This document shows, in pieces, positions 1 through 8,642 of a stretch of 64,000 nucleotides of DNA; within the stretch, counting starts at the first letter, position 1, and every line of letters starts with the position of its first letter. The notes below the pieces were generated by a model. It saw only the letters and a list, made by a program, of their open reading frames with translations, was not told where the DNA came from and searched no databases. Source of the stretch: Candidatus Sericytochromatia bacterium S15B-MN24 CBMW_12 (GTDB taxonomy: Bacteria; Cyanobacteriota; Sericytochromatia; S15B-MN24; UBA4093); assembly GCA_002083825.1 (NCBI GenBank), contig DAZV01000022.1, forward strand, positions 49,009 to 113,008, written 5' to 3'. Made by a program: the position numbers and the translations under genes.

Positions 1-738
1 AAGAACCGCCTCCAAACGACGATCGAAGGCCTGGAGAACATCCCCGAGTCGGGTCCTGCGCTGCTGGTGCCCAACCACCGCACCATGATCGATCCCTTCA
101 TCCTCAGCGCCGAATTGCCCCGCCGGGTGCACTGGGTGGTCGCCGCCTTCATGAGCAGACTGCCGATCACCCGGGAAATGGTTCGCTCGACGGGAAACAT
201 CGTCCTGCCGGTTTCCCAGGGCGGTCGCAGCCGGGAGCTCATGCGCAAGGCCAAACGCCTGCTACTGCGGGGACGCCTGGTCGGGGTCTTTCCCGAAGGC
301 ATCGACAACTTCGTCAACGGCTCGGCCCCGGGAACCATCTCCCCCTTCCACTCGTCTTTCGCCCGCCTGCTCATGCAGATGCGCATCCCCGACCTTCCGG
401 TCATCCCCATCGCCATCACCGGCGAGGAGGAGCAGGTCCTGCTCCGGATACCCGGCGCCGTGCTCCGCCAGCTCGACCCCGGCAACCACTGCTGGGACAG
501 CCGCGAGGTGCTCGGCGTGGTCTACCGCCAGGCCCATATCGCGATCGGCCGGCCCCTGGTCTTCGATAACTTCTACGACCTCCCCCCCGAACGCGAGGAG
601 GAGGCCGTGAAGCGAATCATTCAGGTGGTTCGCGATGAGATCGTCGCGCTGGCGCGGGCCGACATTCCCCCGCCATCCAAGCGCCCCATGGATCGATCAG
701 CCATCACCGGGCCGATCTTCGACGACAGCGACTACTAG
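1..738 (+). CDS. plsC: PlsC-family acyltransferase (5' end outside window)
   Basis: Membrane-associated acyltransferase of the 1-acylglycerol-3-phosphate acyltransferase type, which adds the second acyl chain in phosphatidate synthesis. The frame is open from base 1, so the gene starts outside the window; 245 codons are visible. Seen: the catalytic NHx4D block (NHRTMID, bases 73-93), the FPEG acceptor-site block (bases 289-300), and a Pro-rich C-terminus. The stop overlaps the stop region of the convergent response-regulator gene by 4 bp. The exact acyl acceptor cannot be read from the sequence; related enzymes also act on lysolipids or in lipid remodelling. Confidence 0.9.
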   Translation, partial: KNRLQTTIEGLENIPESGPALLVPNHRTMIDPFILSAELPRRVHWVVAAFMSRLPITREMVRSTGNIVLPVSQGGRSRELMRKAKRLLLRGRLVGVFPEGIDNFVNGSAPGTISPFHSSFARLLMQMRIPDLPVIPIAITGEEEQVLLRIPGAVLRQLDPGNHCWDSREVLGVVYRQAHIAIGRPLVFDNFYDLPPEREEEAVKRIIQVVRDEIVALARADIPPPSKRPMDRSAITGPIFDDSDY

Positions 739-1397
739 TCCAGCAACCCCTTGCGCAGGGCGTACTTCACCAGCTCCGAGCGGGTGTGCATGCCCAGCTT
801 GTCCATCAGGTGCGCCCGGTGGGTCTCGACCGTCCGCACCGAGATGACGAGCATCTTGGCCATCTCCTGGTTGGTGTAGCCCTCGGCTATCAGCTTGAGG
901 ATCTCGCGCTCGCGCTCGGTAAGCAACCCATAGGAGTCGGTCTCCTCGCCGGTCTCCACCCTTTCGAGGTAGTCCTGGACCAGGGCCTTGGTCACGGAAG
1001 GACGGAGAAAAGCGCCTCCTTCCATCACCTGATGAATCGCGTCGAGAAGCTCCGTGTCGGCGGCCTTCTTGAGGACGTAACCCGAGCCGCCCGCCTTCAG
1101 GGTCCGGAAGAGATACTCCTCGTTCTCGTGCATGGTGAGAACCAGGACCTTGATGTGGGGCATGCGCCGCTTGATCTCGGCCGTGGCTTCGATGCCGTTG
1201 ATGCGCGGCATCGAGACGTCCATCAGGACCAGATCGGGCTGGAGTTGCTCGGCAAGGGCGATCGCCTCCTCGCCGTCCGTGGCCTCCCCGATGACCTCCA
1301 TGTCGGGTTCCGCCGACAGGAGCATCTTGAGCCCCGAGCGCAGGATGGCATGATCATCCGAAAGGAGGATCCGGATCTTGGGAAGCGTCGGTGGCAT
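735..1397 (-). CDS. NarL/FixJ-family response regulator
   Basis: DNA-binding response regulator of 220 aa. The receiver domain (about 1-125) has the acidic pair DD near residue 14, the phospho-acceptor Asp60 in LVLMDVSMP, and the conserved Lys110 in GYVLKK. A LuxR-type helix-turn-helix fills about 150-215 (LTEREREILKLIAEGYTNQE then RTVETH). It lies 71 bp downstream of a histidine kinase on the same strand and is almost certainly its partner. Target genes are unknown; members of this family often control respiration or envelope responses. Its 3' end overlaps that of the convergent plsC by 4 bp. Confidence 0.93.
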   Translation of the reverse strand: MPPTLPKIRILLSDDHAILRSGLKMLLSAEPDMEVIGEATDGEEAIALAEQLQPDLVLMDVSMPRINGIEATAEIKRRMPHIKVLVLTMHENEEYLFRTLKAGGSGYVLKKAADTELLDAIHQVMEGGAFLRPSVTKALVQDYLERVETGEETDSYGLLTEREREILKLIAEGYTNQEMAKMLVISVRTVETHRAHLMDKLGMHTRSELVKYALRKGLLD

Positions 1398-1468
1398 CTG
1401 GCAGTCCCTTTCTCAGGTGGCGATACGGCGCATGGCGGCGTTCGGAACGAGCCCCGAACGCTGCCATG

Positions 1469-2932
1469 CTAGAGCGTGGATTCCGGGCGGGCGGTGGAAA
1501 GCGGCAGGTCGAAGGCGATCCGCGTCCCCTCCCCTTCCGCCGAGTAAAGACAGAACTTGCCGCCGAGCAGCGTGACGCGTTCCTGCATGCCCAGCAGCCC
1601 GAGGCGGTTCTCCTTGCGCTTCTGAACGAGGATGCGATCGGGGTCGAAGCCGACCCCGTCGTCCCGGACCTCGGCATGGACCATGGTCGCATCGCGCTCC
1701 AGCTTCAGGTGGACGGTCCGGGCCTGGGCGTACTTCGCGATGTTCGTGAGGGCCTCCTGCACGACCCGGTAGACCGCGACTTCCACCAGGGGAGGAATCC
1801 GCTCCTCGAAGCCCGTGGCATGAAAGGCCACCTCCACGCCATGCTTCCGGCTGAAATCCTTGGAGTACGAACGCATCGCGGCGATGAGCCCGAGATCGTC
1901 GAGAAGCGTCGGCCGCAGTTCGACCGAAAGCTTATGAACCTCCTCGAGCGTGCGCGAGGTGAGCTCCTGCAGCTCGGCGACCCGCTTTCGGGCCTCTTCC
2001 AGGGTGGGGGACTTGTCGACGATCTTGAGGCCCACCAGGAGCGACGTCAGGGACTGCCCGGTCTCGTCGTGGAGCTCGCGCGAAATCCGCTTGCGCTCAT
2101 CCTCCTGGGCCGTGATGATCTGCTCGAGCAACTGACCGCGCTTCACATGCGCTACCTCGAGCTCGCACTGCTGGGCCATGAGCCGCTCGGCGATGCGCTG
2201 GAAGTCCGTGGAGAGCTGACCGACCTCGTTCTGGGTTCGCGAAGGGGGAGGCGTGCAGGAGAGATGCGAGGGGGAGGGATCGTCGAGCAGCGACGCCGAC
2301 GCGCGCATGAGGCGGCGCAAGGGTCTCACGATCTGGTTGGTGAGGCCCAGCAGCCCCATGAAGGCTATCAGCATGGCGGTGCCGGAGATGGAGAAGATTC
2401 CCCAGGCATGGCGCTGGAGCATCTCGGCGATTTGCCGCTTGGGAACGCCGCGCATGAGGATGCCGACGGCCCGACCGGCGGGGTCGTGGAGGGTCTGGGT
2501 GAGCGTCACGTACTCCTGGCCATTGACCCAGACCACGGCGAGGCCGTCCTTGCCGGGATCGCCGGGCGCGACGAGTCGGCCCGTGGGAAGGCCCGAGACG
2601 GCGATCGCCTCTCCCCGCTCGAAAATGGCGGCGATCCCCCCCATCATCTCGGTCATCTCCCCGGTGGCACGCCGGGCGGCGTCCCCGTGGGGATGCGCCT
2701 TGCGCTCCCAGAGGTAGAAGCGTTCGAAAACGGCCAGCTCGTTGCTGACCTGCTGCGCCATCTGCGCGCGCAGGCTGGACTCCGCGCTGACGTAGGTCGT
2801 GACCATCAGCACCCCGGTCACCAGCATGATCGAGGCGAGCCCCCAGAAGAGGACCTTCACGCTCAGCGAGAGGTTATGCCACGACCGGGAAATCAGCGGC
2901 AGCAGGATCCGAATACGAGGGATCTTCATCAT
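1469..2932 (-). CDS. NarX/DesK-type sensor histidine kinase
   Basis: Membrane sensor kinase, 487 aa from the ATG at 2932; an upstream ATG at 2968 would add 12 residues and cannot be excluded. Order: transmembrane helix about 25-47, an extracytoplasmic sensor of about 130 residues, transmembrane helix about 177-198, HAMP linker, a HisKA_3 dimerisation helix with the phospho-acceptor His288 (RISRELHDETGQ), and a C-terminal HATPase_c domain (EALTNIAKYA, DDGVGFD, GLLGM). The sensor part resembles small Cache-like domains, but the ligand is unknown. It is paired with the NarL-type regulator just downstream, to which it should pass phosphate. Confidence 0.92.
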   Translation of the reverse strand: MMKIPRIRILLPLISRSWHNLSLSVKVLFWGLASIMLVTGVLMVTTYVSAESSLRAQMAQQVSNELAVFERFYLWERKAHPHGDAARRATGEMTEMMGGIAAIFERGEAIAVSGLPTGRLVAPGDPGKDGLAVVWVNGQEYVTLTQTLHDPAGRAVGILMRGVPKRQIAEMLQRHAWGIFSISGTAMLIAFMGLLGLTNQIVRPLRRLMRASASLLDDPSPSHLSCTPPPSRTQNEVGQLSTDFQRIAERLMAQQCELEVAHVKRGQLLEQIITAQEDERKRISRELHDETGQSLTSLLVGLKIVDKSPTLEEARKRVAELQELTSRTLEEVHKLSVELRPTLLDDLGLIAAMRSYSKDFSRKHGVEVAFHATGFEERIPPLVEVAVYRVVQEALTNIAKYAQARTVHLKLERDATMVHAEVRDDGVGFDPDRILVQKRKENRLGLLGMQERVTLLGGKFCLYSAEGEGTRIAFDLPLSTARPESTL

Positions 2933-3014
2933 GGCCTCAGTGTATCTCCGAAGTCCGACGGGTAGCATCCGAAAACTATACCTAACCTCCCTCCCGACCC
3001 GGAGCGGCGGCCCC

Positions 3015-4799
3015 TCAGGAGCCGGAATTCCAGCCGAAGTAGGCCATCACGCGGTTCTTGACGTTGGCTGCGGCGCCCACGCGCGACTGGGAGAGCAGCA
3101 AGTGATCCTGGGTGTTGAGGATGAAGCGCCCCTGAGCGCCCGAAAGACTCCGCCACTCGATCAGCGCGAACTCGCCGGCCTTGGACCAGCGCCAGGTCAG
3201 CCGGCGCCGCGCGAGATCGGGGTACTGGGACCGTACGATCGCCACGTGGGGATGATCCTCGCGAACCCGCTTCAGCTGGGCGCAAGCCAGGCAATGCCCC
3301 AGCACGACCCGGGAGCAGCGACGGCAAGCCGGCATCGCGCAGGAAGGACAGTGATCGGCCTCGGCCAGGCAGTGACGCTCCTCGCAGATCGGGCACTTGA
3401 AGGTCTCGCGCGGCAGAGCGCTCGCTTGGCAAGTCGCGCAGGTGATCAGGTGATCCGGGCAGACCATTCCCCGGCCGCTCGGACTGGGACGAAGCAGGTT
3501 CCGGCGGGTGACCTTGCCGCATTCCACGCAATCGAGCGCGCATGCCACGCAGTAGGGAGTCGCGGTCAGGTGACAGCACTGCACCAGGGGGACAGGGGTC
3601 TCGGTGCCGCAGCGATCGCAGGCGACGGTCCGGAGCTGTTCGGGAGCGCCGGCGGAGGCCGCGAGGTGGCGGGCCGCGCAGCGATGGCAGCAAGCCTGCC
3701 CATTATCGAGGAAGCCGGGCTGCCGGATGTCGCTGCCGCACTGCGGGCAGGCGGGAAGGAAGATCTCGCCGGTGGTGGGAAGGTAGGCGACGTGGAGGAA
3801 GCCTCGCTCGCTCCCTCGCGAGAGCGTGAGTTCGTAGCGAACCTCGTCGTAGGAGACGTGGCAAACGCCTACCAGTCGGGTTTCGACGGTGACTTCGTGA
3901 CGCTCGCGCTCGGCTTCCAGGCGGGCGGCCTCGTCGCGGCGCAGGCCCTCGGCATCCAGCTCACGCTGTACATGCAGGTGTTCGATCTCGACCAGAAGGC
4001 GTTCGGCGTCTGTCTCGAGCTTGGCGATCGCCGCCGGAATCCGCGTCTCGCCCTTGCGGCGAATCAGATCCTCGACCCGCGCTATCAGCGCGCGCTCCTC
4101 CGCCTCGAGGATCTTCGAAACCTGACCCGCGACGGAGGCGCGAACCCGCGAGGCGGCTTCCTCGAACCGAGGTGCCAGCGCTTGCTCGAGGATCTCGCCC
4201 TTTTGCTCGGTGCGGGAATCAAGCCAGGCGATCGCCCGCTCGTGAAGGTTCTCCAGCTGGTAGGAGGGATTCCCCGGAGGATCCGCGGGGATGGTGAGGA
4301 AGCTGAAGCAGGCCTCGGAAAGGACGTCGAGGCGATCGCCCGTCTCGGGATCGATCGCGTCGAGATGAAGCTCCTCCTCGCGCGAACTCATGGCGGGAGC
4401 CTCGTAGGTGACCCGGTGACTGAAGGCGATCGCCGAACGCGACAGCACCTCGATCAAACGGGCGCTTTCGACCCGGAAACCGCCCGGCAGGATGGGCTCG
4501 AAGAGCTGAGCGGGGTGATCGATCGGCCGGGAGACCACATGACGGTAAGAAACGGTCTGCTCGCGCGTGCACTCCTCCAGGATGGCCCGCCAGTGGGGGC
4601 TCACCAGGGAGATCGGGCGTTCCTCGGAAGCGTCGGCGGGCGCGTCCAAAGGCTCCGACGTGTGGCCGAAGGTGATGGACAGGCGCCTTTGGGGCCAGCG
4701 GACCTCCCAGCGGCGCGAGGTCGCGTCGAGAGGGGTCAGTTCGGCTCCGAGACTCCGGTAGTAGTCGAGCGTGAAGCTGCGGATCGATGGTTCCTGCAT
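3015..4799 (-). CDS. Multi-zinc-ribbon protein, possible SNF2 helicase partner
   Basis: I do not recognise this as a named protein. Start chosen at 4799, where AGAGGAG precedes the ATG; this gives 594 aa, and the in-frame ATG upstream at 4892 lacks such a site. The first about 190 residues resemble, by eye, the region that follows the helicase core in RapA/HepA-type SNF2 proteins. Residues about 190-290 are charged and likely coiled coil. The C-terminal half carries about ten Cys-x2-Cys pairs (for example CPQCG, CHRC, CDRCG, CVEC, CATC, CPIC, CPSC, CRRC), so several zinc ions are expected. A short SNF2 helicase lacking a C-terminal domain lies 2 kb away on the same strand. A joint role is an inference. 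Confidence 0.6.
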   Translation of the reverse strand: MQEPSIRSFTLDYYRSLGAELTPLDATSRRWEVRWPQRRLSITFGHTSEPLDAPADASEERPISLVSPHWRAILEECTREQTVSYRHVVSRPIDHPAQLFEPILPGGFRVESARLIEVLSRSAIAFSHRVTYEAPAMSSREEELHLDAIDPETGDRLDVLSEACFSFLTIPADPPGNPSYQLENLHERAIAWLDSRTEQKGEILEQALAPRFEEAASRVRASVAGQVSKILEAEERALIARVEDLIRRKGETRIPAAIAKLETDAERLLVEIEHLHVQRELDAEGLRRDEAARLEAERERHEVTVETRLVGVCHVSYDEVRYELTLSRGSERGFLHVAYLPTTGEIFLPACPQCGSDIRQPGFLDNGQACCHRCAARHLAASAGAPEQLRTVACDRCGTETPVPLVQCCHLTATPYCVACALDCVECGKVTRRNLLRPSPSGRGMVCPDHLITCATCQASALPRETFKCPICEERHCLAEADHCPSCAMPACRRCSRVVLGHCLACAQLKRVREDHPHVAIVRSQYPDLARRRLTWRWSKAGEFALIEWRSLSGAQGRFILNTQDHLLLSQSRVGAAANVKNRVMAYFGWNSGS

Positions 4800-4927
4800 G
4801 GGGGCTCCTCTAGGCCGCACGGGCCGGCAGGAGTTCATGATGATCGATTTCTCGCGCCGAATCTGTGATCGAACCCGGATTCGGCGGACCAAACCGGCCC
4901 CCGTAGAGGACTCTCACCTCCAGGACT

Positions 4928-4980
4928 GCGCCCGTGCCGGGCGCACATACAGCCATCCCGGACCCTGAGGGCCCGGGATG
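4928..4980 (-). terminator. Two hairpins downstream of the C1 peptidase gene
   Basis: Two strong stem-loops follow the stop of the papain-like gene: 4954-4980 (CATCCCGG paired with CCGGGATG, with three more inner pairs after one mismatch) and 4928-4944 (GCGCCCG/CGGGCGC, 3-nt loop). No U-run follows, so intrinsic termination is only likely, not shown. Confidence 0.45.
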
Positions 4981-5005
4981 GCGTCGATCGGGGAAGGAGC
5001 GGGGT

Positions 5006-5899
5006 CTAGATCTTGGGAACGATCGCGAGACGCACGCCACCGAGCTTCAGGTATTCGTAGGGCATGTAGAAGTAACCGCCGTCGGCCCAGTCGGAGCCCC
5101 AGGAGTTGCGAATGATGATGACCCGCTTCTCGTTGTCGTAGCCCACCGCCAGGACGGCATGACCGCCCTCGAAGGTGTCCTTGGTGGTCGGCATCGGCAG
5201 GAGGCCCGAATCCGGCGTGCTGGACATGTTGCTGAAGACGCGCATGGCGATCACGACGGGAATGCCCTCGGAGAGGCTCTTGCGAACGCCGCTGAGCTTG
5301 GTGACGGACTTGTAGCCGGTGACGATGCGGTTCTTCTTGCCCTTGTCGGTGAGCGCGTTGGAGGGCTGGTTGATGAGGAAGCCCATGCGAGCGGTTTCGT
5401 CCTTCTGCTTGGCAGAGGCGAGGTAGGGGAAGTCCGACTCGGGAACGGAGCCGTAGCTATCGAGCATCTTCACCGCGAACTCGGTGGGAACGCCTTCGTC
5501 ACGATCCTTGGCGCCGGTCTGGCGGCGCGACTGATACCAGTTGAACGCAGGAGCCTGGGCCGTGTAGCGTCCCTGCTTCTTGAGCAGGTACTCCTGGAGA
5601 CCCATGGTCGCGAAAGAGGTGCATGCTCCGAACTGGCCCTGGTTGCGAACCGGGCTGCAGTCGGCGCGAAGGTCGACCTTGGCAGGCAAGGCCTGGGTAT
5701 CGAAGGTCTCGTCGAGCGTGACGCCGGGATCCTTGGAAACGTCGGCTCCCATGGCGTACTTGAACTTGGACTTGGACTTGGCGTCGAGCGACGAAGCGTC
5801 CGATCCACCGAGCGAGGTTCCGGGAAGCTGCCCACAACCGGCCAGCAGAAGCAATCCCAGCATTCCTCCGAGCGTCTTCTGCATCTTCGAGCCCTTCAT
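5006..5899 (-). CDS. Papain-like C1-family peptidase, lipoprotein
   Basis: Exported cysteine protease, 297 aa. The N-terminus is a lipoprotein signal (hydrophobic stretch, then LLLLAGC, lipidated Cys22). The C1A catalytic set is complete: oxyanion Gln88 and nucleophile Cys93 in NQGQFGACTSFA, His247 in GGHAVLAVGY, and Asn265 in RNSWGSDW. The segment between residues 23 and 68 is short for a classical inhibitory propeptide, so it may not need zymogen processing. Start 5899 is preceded by AAAGG; a second Met lies five codons in. It probably acts at the outer face of a membrane. Substrate unknown. It is transcribed alone from an AT-rich upstream region. Confidence 0.92.
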   Translation of the reverse strand: MKGSKMQKTLGGMLGLLLLAGCGQLPGTSLGGSDASSLDAKSKSKFKYAMGADVSKDPGVTLDETFDTQALPAKVDLRADCSPVRNQGQFGACTSFATMGLQEYLLKKQGRYTAQAPAFNWYQSRRQTGAKDRDEGVPTEFAVKMLDSYGSVPESDFPYLASAKQKDETARMGFLINQPSNALTDKGKKNRIVTGYKSVTKLSGVRKSLSEGIPVVIAMRVFSNMSSTPDSGLLPMPTTKDTFEGGHAVLAVGYDNEKRVIIIRNSWGSDWADGGYFYMPYEYLKLGGVRLAIVPKI

Positions 5900-5968
5900 G
5901 AGTCACGACCTTTCTGTGGTGCGGCGGTGTTCCCTTGCTGTTATATCGCCCCGCAGAAAAATAACTGT

Positions 5969-5985
5969 CTTAACGACCGGTTAAG
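5969..5985. promoter_or_regulatory. Inverted repeat upstream of the C1 peptidase
   Basis: CTTAAC and GTTAAG, six-base arms separated by five bases, in an AT-rich stretch 70 bp upstream of the peptidase start. The position suits an operator or promoter element. The cognate regulator is unknown. Confidence 0.35.
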
Positions 5986-6116
5986 GCTCGCTCATGATTT
6001 GTTGAAGATCAAAACACCCCTTGCCGTGTTGCCCGGATCACGGCCCAAACTCAAGCTGGGCCCCGCGAGACAGCGCCTCGGGGGCCCGGAAGCGAGTAGC
6101 GAAAGGAAATGCGGGC

Positions 6117-6659
6117 TCAGTAGATCTCGACGCTCTCGGAGGCATCGGCGAAGACCTTCACGGCGATGGGCCTGTCGAGGATGGGCTCGACTTCCCCCTT
6201 GAAACGCAGCGCGAGTTCTTCGCCCTGTTTCTTTCGCTCGCCGGCGTCCGTGAGCTTGGCGAGCTTGGGATCGATCAACCGCCACTCGGGTCGCTTGCGG
6301 GTGTGCCGGATCTCGATCCCCTTCTTGTAATAGGACGTGCTCACCTGCGACAACCGGTTGAGCATCGCGTCTTTCTCCTTGCGGTACTCCGGATCCTTCA
6401 TGCGCTTCGCGACCTCGGGATCGACGGGTTCCTGCTTCGCCTGAGCCTGCTTGCGCGACTCTGCAAGCTCCTTGGCCAACTGAGCATGCGCTTCGGGCGT
6501 GTCGATCAGCTTGGCATCCTCCGCCGCGGCCGTTTTCGGGGGAGCGGAATTCCGGGCTTCCTGCGTCTCGCCACGGCAGCCGCCGAGCACGAGGATCAGG
6601 ACCAGCAGCAGCGGGGTCCGGAACAGCGATGGGAGCAGCCGTCTGAGGAAACTTTTCAT
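6117..6659 (-). CDS. Small lipoprotein of unknown function
   Basis: 180-aa predicted lipoprotein: basic start (MKSFLRR), hydrophobic core and lipobox VLGGC (Cys28). The mature part is charged and mostly helical in appearance (Lys/Glu/Ala-rich, residues 45-110), then a basic segment and a C-terminal part ending in ESVEIY. No family is recognised. It has its own AT-rich upstream region with a likely promoter and a long inverted repeat, which suggests independent control. Confidence 0.75.
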   Translation of the reverse strand: MKSFLRRLLPSLFRTPLLLVLILVLGGCRGETQEARNSAPPKTAAAEDAKLIDTPEAHAQLAKELAESRKQAQAKQEPVDPEVAKRMKDPEYRKEKDAMLNRLSQVSTSYYKKGIEIRHTRKRPEWRLIDPKLAKLTDAGERKKQGEELALRFKGEVEPILDRPIAVKVFADASESVEIY

Positions 6660-6681
6660 GCAACGTCCTCCTCGTGATTGA

Positions 6682-6728
6682 ATGCTTGCTTATCATATTG
6701 TAGTGACTATTTGTTAAGTTGCAAGCAT
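6682..6728 (-). promoter_or_regulatory. Likely promoter inside a 47-bp inverted repeat
   Basis: On the minus strand a -10-like TATGAT (6697-6692) has ACTTAA 17 bp upstream. The whole element is bracketed by eight-base inverted arms ATGCTTGC (6682-6689) and GCAAGCAT (6721-6728), which could be an operator. It reads into the small lipoprotein gene. Confidence 0.4.
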
Positions 6729-6757
6729 GGATTACGCGGAAGCGGATGGCGAGGGGC

Positions 6758-8482
6758 TCAGGCCTTCAGCGCGGAGAGATCCAGGCGGGATAGCGTCTGC
6801 TCGTCGAACTCCCGGATCTGATCGGCGGCGCGCTTGGCCATCTCGAGATTCTCGCCGAACGCCGCGAACGATTCCTCCAGCTTGCCGCGCTCCTTGGCCT
6901 TGGCGATCAGCTCGATGATGGTCTTCTCGAACGAATCCGTCCCCTTCAGGTTGCTCAGGATCAGATCCGTCTCTCCGACCGCCTGGGTGAAGAGCTCGAT
7001 CTTCTGCTCCAGGATCTGGAGCACGTAGTCCTCGATGGTCCCCCTGATCGATAGATTAACGATCAGGACATCGCGGGTCTGGCCGATGCGATGCACGCGT
7101 CCGATCCGCTGTTCGACGCGCATGGGGTTCCAGGGAAGGTCGTAGTTGATGAGGGCATGGGCGAACTGGAGGTTCACGCCCTCGGATCCCGCATCCGTCA
7201 GGAGGAGGACCTGGCCGTCCTGCTTGAACTCGGCCACCACCCGATCTTTTTCCTTCTGGCCCATCTTGCCGTTGAAGCAAAGCACCTTGTATCCCTCGCG
7301 CGTCAGGGCGTCGGCGAGGAAGTCCTGGGTCTCGTAGAAGCCCATGAAGACCAGGGCTTTGCCCTGGTGATTCTTGAGGAAGGTCTTCAGGGCCTCCAGC
7401 TTGGAGACCACCTGGATTCTTCGAGCGAGATCCGCGATGGGAGCCAATTCCCGGGTTTCCTCGACGGTCACGTAGGACATGGTGGCGTTCAAGCTCTTGG
7501 CGAGCGCGGCGGGGCTCGAGCTCAGCATGCGCGAGAGCCGGATGAACTGGAGGGTTTGCTGGCCTTTGCTCGTGCCCTTGCCCATCTGGTTGGCGACGTA
7601 CTGGACGACGGCGTCGTGCAGGCGCAGCTCCTCGGCGGTGCCGTCCAGGCGGATGGTTTCGACCTTGCGATCGACGAAGCGAATTCCGACCTCGGAGCGG
7701 CGGTTTCGGATCATGACCTGGGAGAGCTTTCGGGAGAGCTCCTCGGGGTTCTTCAGCACCCGTCCCTTGGCATCCTCGACGAAGTGGGTCCGGAAGCTCT
7801 CCTTGGTTCCCAGGAGGCCTTCGGCGACCAGGTTGACCAGGTTGTAGAGTTCGAAGAGGGAGTTTTGCATGGGGGTGGCGGTGAGCAGCAGCATGTAGCG
7901 GCTCTGGATCTTCGAGACGAACTGGTAAGCGACGGTTGCGTCGTTCTTCAGCCGATGGGCCTCGTCCACGACCAGGATGTCCCAGCGTTTGCGGAGGAGG
8001 GCAGCGGCGTTGATGGGGTGTTTGGCGGTATCCAGGCTGACGATCAGGCGGTCGAGGTTTTGCCAGCCTTGTGTTTCCTCGCCTCCCACGGCGAATTTCT
8101 CGCCGAACTTGCCGGCGAGTTCGCCCTGCCACTGGGTGGTGAGGGGGGCGGGGGTGAGGATGAGGATTCGGCGGGCGAGTCCGCGGCTGAGGTACTCCTT
8201 GAGGATGAGGCCGGCTTCGATGGTTTTTCCGAGTCCGACCTCGTCGGCGAGGATGGCGCGGGTGTGCATCTTGTTGATGGCGGTCATGACGGCGCCGATT
8301 TGGTGGGGGAGGACCTGGATGCGTTCGCCCTCCAGCTGCTGGATGGCTTTGAGCTCGGTGATCTCGGAGCCGAGGGAGAGCAGGTGAGCCTGGATGCAGA
8401 CTTTCTGCCAGGAGGGGGGATCGTACTGGGCGCGCTCGAGGCGCGACAGACCTTCTTCGATGCCGGAATAGACGCGTTTCAT
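6758..8482 (-). CDS. SNF2-family DEAD/DEAH helicase-like ATPase
   Basis: Double-stranded-DNA translocase of the SNF2 family (RapA/HepA branch by look), 574 aa. Lobe 1 has motif I DEVGLGKT (Walker A 83-87), the DEAH box at about 173-176 (VVDEAHRLKN) and motif III LLTATPMQN. Lobe 2 has GSEGVNLQFA and motif VI QRIGRVHRIGQ. It ends soon after lobe 2, shorter than RapA or HepA (about 900-1000 aa), with no SWIM or C-terminal RapA region; that region may be supplied by the zinc-ribbon protein at 3015-4799. Likely role: remodelling protein-DNA or polymerase-DNA complexes. No restriction or defence genes adjoin it. Confidence 0.93.
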   Translation of the reverse strand: MKRVYSGIEEGLSRLERAQYDPPSWQKVCIQAHLLSLGSEITELKAIQQLEGERIQVLPHQIGAVMTAINKMHTRAILADEVGLGKTIEAGLILKEYLSRGLARRILILTPAPLTTQWQGELAGKFGEKFAVGGEETQGWQNLDRLIVSLDTAKHPINAAALLRKRWDILVVDEAHRLKNDATVAYQFVSKIQSRYMLLLTATPMQNSLFELYNLVNLVAEGLLGTKESFRTHFVEDAKGRVLKNPEELSRKLSQVMIRNRRSEVGIRFVDRKVETIRLDGTAEELRLHDAVVQYVANQMGKGTSKGQQTLQFIRLSRMLSSSPAALAKSLNATMSYVTVEETRELAPIADLARRIQVVSKLEALKTFLKNHQGKALVFMGFYETQDFLADALTREGYKVLCFNGKMGQKEKDRVVAEFKQDGQVLLLTDAGSEGVNLQFAHALINYDLPWNPMRVEQRIGRVHRIGQTRDVLIVNLSIRGTIEDYVLQILEQKIELFTQAVGETDLILSNLKGTDSFEKTIIELIAKAKERGKLEESFAAFGENLEMAKRAADQIREFDEQTLSRLDLSALKA

Positions 8483-8642
8483 GCGGGTTCTTTCGGGGAG
8501 TCCTTCGATGCGGATCAGGTCCTTGATCCTAATCGAGGCGGGGCACGGGTGAAGTGACCCCTGGCACCGGATCGCGTGAGATCGGGCCGTGGGCGGGTAA
8601 AGGATCCTAAAGAACGACTGCTTACCCGGAGGAAGCCTCCCT

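Noticed and set aside
1391..2965. 524-codon plus-strand ORF opposite the histidine kinase
   Set aside because: Shadow of the kinase gene: no family motif, many charged low-complexity stretches, while the minus strand carries full HisKA_3/HATPase motifs.
7091..8557. 488-codon plus-strand ORF opposite the SNF2 gene
   Set aside because: Antisense shadow; the SNF2 frame has all helicase motifs.
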